A stretch of 17,086 nucleotides of DNA from contig WQXZ01000018.1 of assembly GCA_009781525.1 (NCBI GenBank), positions 1-17,086 on the forward strand. Reading direction: 5' to 3'. The translations under genes were made by a program, and so were the position numbers. The notes under the pieces were generated by a model. That model searched no databases. It saw nothing but the letters and a program-made list of their open reading frames with translations, and was not told the DNA's origin. Positions within the stretch are counted from its first letter, which is position 1. Each line of letters opens with the position of its first letter. Shown one piece after another: positions 13,749 through 17,086 of the stretch. Origin of the DNA: Coriobacteriia bacterium. GTDB taxonomy: Bacteria > Actinomycetota > Coriobacteriia > Coriobacteriales > UBA8131.

Positions 13749-15449
13749 ATGGATCAAATCATAAAGCGTTTCTGTGCTCGTATAGACTTCGAATCATACG
13801 AGGACTTCAAAGAGAATTTCGATATCACCACTCCAGCCAACTTCAACTTCGCTTATGACGTTGTTGACGAATGGGCGTGCATCGAGCCGGACAAACAGGC
13901 ACTGGTATGGTGCGACGACCGCGCGCAAAAGACCTTCACATTCGCAGACATCGCTCGCCTGAGCAACCAGGCCGCAAACCTTTTTTCCGAGCACGGTATC
14001 GGCAAAGGCGACATTGTCATGGTTATGCTGCGCCAACGCTGGGAATACTGGATCATCGCCACAGCGCTTTGCAAACTCGGTGCCATTCTCAGTCCGGCAA
14101 CCATTCAACTGACAGCGAAGGACATCCTTTACCGCCTGCAGTCTTCCGGTGCAAGAGCTCTGGTCGCACTGGACGACGACTACGTTGTCAAACAATGCGA
14201 GCTTGCCCTCGAGAGTCCAACCGACATAGTTTACAAGCTACTTGTGGATAAACACACGGATAACCCAAATTGGGATGACTTCAGCACTTTGCTCGCCAGC
14301 CAACCGGAGCAGTTCGAGCGCCCTCATGGTGAGGCTGCCAGCCAGAACAGCGACACGATGCTGATCTACTTTACATCTGGTACAACTGGTCTAGCAAAAA
14401 TGGTGATGCACGATTTCACCCATCCTCTAGGACATATTCTGACAGCCCGCTATTGGCAGCAGGTGCAGGAGAATCAGCTGCACTGTTCGGTTTCGGACAG
14501 TGGTTGGGCCAAATTCGGTTGGGGTAAGATCTATGGCCAGTGGATCTGTGGTGCAACAGTGTTTGCCTACGATGCGGAGCGTTTCGACGCCAAAGCACTT
14601 CTCCAGCGTATCGAACAGTATCAGCTCACAACATTCTGTGTACCACCGACCATGTATCGAATGATGCTAACCGAAGATGTCAGTGCCTATGACCTCTCAA
14701 GTGTTCAGACCTTCACAACAGCAGGTGAACCACTGAATCCAGAAATCAATCTCCAATGGCAAAAGGCTACTGGCAAACTGATTCGTGAAGGCTTCGGCCA
14801 AAGCGAAGGCCCTGTGCTTCTAGCTACGTTCAGCTGGCTGACTCCGCGTCCTGGCTCGATGGGAAAACCTTCTCCACTTTTCGATATTGAGCTACTGGAT
14901 GACAACGGGCAACCAGTCGGGGACGGTATGGATGGCAGCATTTGCATATGTAACCTGGACTTGAGGTTTCCGCCTGGACTGTTTGTCGGTTACTACCAGG
15001 ACGAAGAGAAGAGCTGCGAGGCAGTGGGAGGCAAATATTATAACCTGCACGATTTGGCTTGGCGCGATGTCGATGGTTACTATACGTTCATCGGCCGGGA
15101 TGACGATGTTATTAAGAGCTCAGGCTATCGTATTGGTCCATTCGAGGTTGAAAGTGCATTAGCTGAGCATCCAGCTGTATTAGAATCTGCTGTCACTGCT
15201 GTTGCTGATGAGATTCGCGGTAGTATCGTTAAAGCAACTATTACCTTGCAGGCTGGCTATGTTGCCTCAGACGAGTTGGCAAAAGAGTTGCAAGAACATG
15301 TCAAGCAGGTCACTGCACCATACAAGTATCCTCGCATTGTGGAGTTTGTTGACCAGTTACCCAAAACCGTCAGTGGTAAAGTGAAGCGGGCAGAGATTCG
15401 TACGGTTGACGCTGGTGGCGTCTGGGAAGGTGAAGCATCAGTAAGGTAA
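13749..15449 (+). CDS. AMP-forming acyl-CoA synthetase (MACS-like)
   Basis: The 566-aa adenylate-forming enzyme activates a carboxylic acid with ATP and CoA to acyl-CoA, AMP and pyrophosphate. Motifs run in order: NFNFAYDVVDEWA near the N-terminus as in medium-chain acyl-CoA synthetases, the A3 phosphate loop TSGTTGLAK (T209-K217; Ala where many relatives have Pro), FGQSEGP (A5), a YTFIGRDDDVIKSSGYRIGPFEVE hinge region (A8), and the C-terminal PKTVSGKVKR (A10), whose K544 is the expected catalytic lysine. AGGAGG lies four bases before the ATG, 31 bases after the regulator, so it belongs to the same operon. Its acid is unknown. Acetate, branched short-chain and aryl acids are all possible. Next to a ferredoxin oxidoreductase, a shared acyl-CoA pool is likely. 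Confidence 0.92.
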   Translation: MDQIIKRFCARIDFESYEDFKENFDITTPANFNFAYDVVDEWACIEPDKQALVWCDDRAQKTFTFADIARLSNQAANLFSEHGIGKGDIVMVMLRQRWEYWIIATALCKLGAILSPATIQLTAKDILYRLQSSGARALVALDDDYVVKQCELALESPTDIVYKLLVDKHTDNPNWDDFSTLLASQPEQFERPHGEAASQNSDTMLIYFTSGTTGLAKMVMHDFTHPLGHILTARYWQQVQENQLHCSVSDSGWAKFGWGKIYGQWICGATVFAYDAERFDAKALLQRIEQYQLTTFCVPPTMYRMMLTEDVSAYDLSSVQTFTTAGEPLNPEINLQWQKATGKLIREGFGQSEGPVLLATFSWLTPRPGSMGKPSPLFDIELLDDNGQPVGDGMDGSICICNLDLRFPPGLFVGYYQDEEKSCEAVGGKYYNLHDLAWRDVDGYYTFIGRDDDVIKSSGYRIGPFEVESALAEHPAVLESAVTAVADEIRGSIVKATITLQAGYVASDELAKELQEHVKQVTAPYKYPRIVEFVDQLPKTVSGKVKRAEIRTVDAGGVWEGEASVR

Positions 15450-15931
15450 CCGGTACGTCTTCAGGAAGGTTTGGCCATCTGGTTGGTGGGTGAGACAACC
15501 TTCTGCATTGGTTCAGTTCAGCTATTAGAACAATTTTGGGTGTTTCTCCAGAATAGTAGAGAATGCATAAAAAATAACTCAAAAATGAGTCGGTTTCTTC
15601 TGTACAAAAGCCTGACAGTGGTCGGTGTGTTAGAATTCTGCTCAGGTACTGATACGAGGTGCTTTAATTGAATGGGAACACAGCAGAACCCATGGCTGCT
15701 AATTGCCAAGGTTTTGCATCGCGCAGGTGTAAGGCAGGGGTTGCCTGGAAGAAATGAGGGATACGCCAGGTGCCGCTGTCTACATGGCTTGTAGAAAGGA
15801 GAACATACAACTTAAACCAATAGAGGTTAGCTACATTGGCCACTGTATGCGAATTGAAGAAGTGGCAACAGCAGGGGAAACTGAGGCATCTGTCTCAGAT
15901 GCTGAAAGAAGAACAAAGGAGAGGAAACATA
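15450..15931 (+). other. 482-bp leader/intergenic region before the surface-protein gene
   Basis: No convincing gene lies here. Structures seen are a 7-bp GAAGGTT/AACCTTC stem just after the synthetase stop (possible weak terminator, no U-tract), an ACTCA-AAAA-TGAGT hairpin (15577-15590), GGCA/TGCC around GGGGT near 15733-15747, a GCCACT/AGTGGC stem starting at 15839 and ending at 15866, and the competing hairpins at 15881-15902. A possible but weak -35/-10 pair lies at 15535-15563 (TTGGGT and GAGAAT, 17-base spacer). I could not match the region to a known riboswitch class. The short reading frames in it lack support. Confidence 0.5.
15881..15902 (+). promoter_or_regulatory. Competing hairpins immediately upstream of the surface-protein RBS
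   Basis: GCATCTG (15886-15892) and CAGATGC (15896-15902) form a 7-bp stem with a TCT loop. CTGAG (15881-15885) can instead pair with CTCAG (15893-15897), which disrupts the first stem. The ribosome binding site AAAGGAGAGG begins about 13 bases later, so switching could affect translation. Confidence 0.4.
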
Positions 15932-17086
15932 ATGGCGAAAAGATCGCTGGTAAGGAAAATCCTTACATTTACACTTGCTGTGCTAGTTATGCTACCAGCA
16001 GCTGTAATACCGAAAAACGAAGCTTTTGCCGATGAGAGACGTGGTATTTACTACTACAACGATGGGGGCGTGGGTGCCCCACCCAATGATCTTTATTATC
16101 AATGGGGTACCTGGGCCAGGGTAAGCGAAAGGGTACCTACTTGGCCAGGTGGCGAAAAGGTTTTCAAGTATTGGGTAGATAGACACCCCGACGGTATGGG
16201 ATCACGTGGTTACTATAATCCTGGAGACAGTATTTTCATGGATGACCACAGGTATCTTCATCCTGTGTGGGGAGATGCAGCCTCAAAGCAAATCACTATC
16301 ACCTATCATCCGAATGGCGGCGTCGGTTCGATTGTGACCGAAACCATCAGTAGCGGAACCAACTACACTATCAAAGATCAAGGCTACACCAGAGCAGGTT
16401 ATACCTTTGATGGTTGGGCTATTGGTACTGATGGCAGTGGGGGAAACTTTGCTGTTGGTGTCACAGTCAGATTTGATACCAATGTTACACTCTATGCCAA
16501 GTGGAAGGCTGTTACGACCCCAACTGCAGTTACCTACAATCCCAACGGTGGGAACGGCTCAATTGTCACAGTACCAGTTAATAAGAACTCGAATTACCTG
16601 GTAGCAAGTCAAGGCTATACCCGATCAGGTTACACTTTTGATGGTTATAACAGTAACGCTGCTGGTACGGGCACAAACTATTCTGTAGGCCAGTATATAT
16701 TTGTCACAGAAAGCATCACGCTCTATGCCAAGTGGAAGCAGGATCCGATACAGCAGTACACAGTGACCTACTACCCCAACGGAGGTACAGGTTCGTCGGT
16801 ATCTGTGAACGTTAATGCAGGCTCTAATCACACGATTGTTAGCCAAGGTTATACCCGGTCCGGCTACAGCTTCGACGGTTATAACAGCAATTCAGCCGGC
16901 ACAGGTACCAACTATTCGGTTGGCCAGTCAATCACTGTCACTGGAAATGTCACACTTTATGCCAAGTGGAAGCAGGTTCAGTACACAGTGACTTACAATC
17001 CGAATGGCGGCACTGGTAACATCAACACTATCAATGTCAATGCTAACACCTACCATACCGTTGTTAGCCAAGGTTACACCAGGCCA
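15932..17086 (+). CDS. Secreted cell-surface protein with InlB-type (Listeria-Bacteroides) repeats, 3' end outside window
   Basis: The frame is open without a stop from the ATG at 15932 to the last base (385 codons, running off the edge). AAAGGAGAGG lies just upstream. The N-terminus MAKRSLVRKILTFTLAVLVMLPAA has a basic start and hydrophobic core, with a likely signal peptidase site after AFA (31-33). Residues 39-113 form a divergent repeat (YYYNDGGVGAPP...LHPVW). Three complete InlB/PF09479-type repeats follow, starting near 121, 199 and 276, each running from V-T-Y-x-P-N-G-G through SQGYTRSGYTFDGY to LYAKWK; a fourth starts at 351 and is cut. Such proteins are exported and usually anchored to the envelope, with roles in adhesion or host and matrix contact. 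The anchor, if any, lies beyond the window. Base composition is more AT-rich than the preceding operon. Confidence 0.92.
   Translation, partial: MAKRSLVRKILTFTLAVLVMLPAAVIPKNEAFADERRGIYYYNDGGVGAPPNDLYYQWGTWARVSERVPTWPGGEKVFKYWVDRHPDGMGSRGYYNPGDSIFMDDHRYLHPVWGDAASKQITITYHPNGGVGSIVTETISSGTNYTIKDQGYTRAGYTFDGWAIGTDGSGGNFAVGVTVRFDTNVTLYAKWKAVTTPTAVTYNPNGGNGSIVTVPVNKNSNYLVASQGYTRSGYTFDGYNSNAAGTGTNYSVGQYIFVTESITLYAKWKQDPIQQYTVTYYPNGGTGSSVSVNVNAGSNHTIVSQGYTRSGYSFDGYNSNSAGTGTNYSVGQSITVTGNVTLYAKWKQVQYTVTYNPNGGTGNINTINVNANTYHTVVSQGYTRP
16292..17086 (+). repeat. Tandem InlB-type repeats, period 75-78 codons
   Basis: Four successive units (residues 121-192, 199-269, 276-347, 351 to the edge) share the pattern Y-x-P-N-G-G ... 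QGYTRxGYxFDG ... LYAKWK. Units 2 and 3 are the closest pair (FDGYNSN..AGTGTNYSVGQ in both), while unit 1 has the more canonical FDGWAIGTDGSG. The pattern indicates duplication followed by divergence or conversion. Confidence 0.9.

Noticed and set aside
13794..14195. Antisense frame of 133 codons within the acyl-CoA synthetase
   Set aside because: Lies wholly opposite a confidently identified gene and has no ribosome binding site or recognisable family.
15650..15790. Cobalamin or cyclic-di-GMP riboswitch before the surface-protein gene
   Set aside because: Short fragments such as GGTGC, GGGAAC and GCCACTG recall the consensus, but the core elements are not in the right order or spacing.
15754..16035. 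93-codon frame overlapping the start of the surface-protein gene
   Set aside because: It is out of frame with a signal-peptide gene that has a better ribosome binding site, and its C-terminal half is a Cys/Ser-rich shadow of that signal peptide.

Overview
The window looks like a chromosomal segment of a Gram-positive, obligately anaerobic bacterium, most likely an actinomycetote of the class Coriobacteriia. This is an inference from several things: the overlapping nadK-recN pair, a DUF4428 zinc-ribbon protein, a ferredoxin-dependent 2-oxoacid oxidoreductase with a MACS-type acyl-CoA synthetase, a UroD/MtaA-family methyltransferase-like protein, strong GGAGG-type ribosome binding sites, and a secreted InlB-type repeat protein. 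No rRNA or other taxonomic marker is present, so the placement is tentative.

Left end (1-3403): the 3' end of nadK overlaps recN (DNA repair), which carries an in-frame tandem-repeat insertion near its C-terminus. Convergent to recN, on the minus strand, is a protein with zinc ribbons at both ends and a long Pro/Gln/Tyr/Gly repeat between them. A terminator reading from that gene lies between the two.

Gene-poor block (3404-4265): about 860 bases without a credible gene. It holds a 170-bp structure bounded by a perfect 30-bp inverted repeat with two further palindromes nested inside, then a G-rich tract with G-quadruplex potential, then an operator-like inverted repeat just before the next gene.

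Centre (4266-8612): one 1448-aa DUF4011 / superfamily 1 helicase / Vsr-like (MTES_1575) nuclease / DUF3320 protein. It resembles helicase-nuclease fusions associated with anti-phage defence and has no obvious partner gene.

Metabolic block (8916-15449), all on the plus strand: an orphan UroD-family methyltransferase-like protein, then a tight cluster of dicluster ferredoxin, alpha, beta and gamma subunits of a 2-oxoacid:ferredoxin oxidoreductase, an XRE-cupin regulator that overlaps the gamma gene by one base (TGATG), and an AMP-forming acyl-CoA synthetase. Together the synthetase and oxidoreductase can interconvert a free carboxylic acid, its CoA ester and the one-carbon-longer 2-oxoacid. They could either oxidise amino-acid-derived 2-oxoacids or run in reverse, reductively carboxylating branched or aromatic acids. 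The substrate cannot be read from the sequence.

Right end (15450-17086): a roughly 480-bp leader with competing hairpins, then a secreted protein with a signal peptide, one divergent and at least three complete InlB-type repeats, and a fourth cut off by the window edge. A recurring theme is low-complexity or repetitive sequence added to otherwise ordinary proteins (RecN, the zinc-ribbon protein, and the tails of the beta and gamma subunits).
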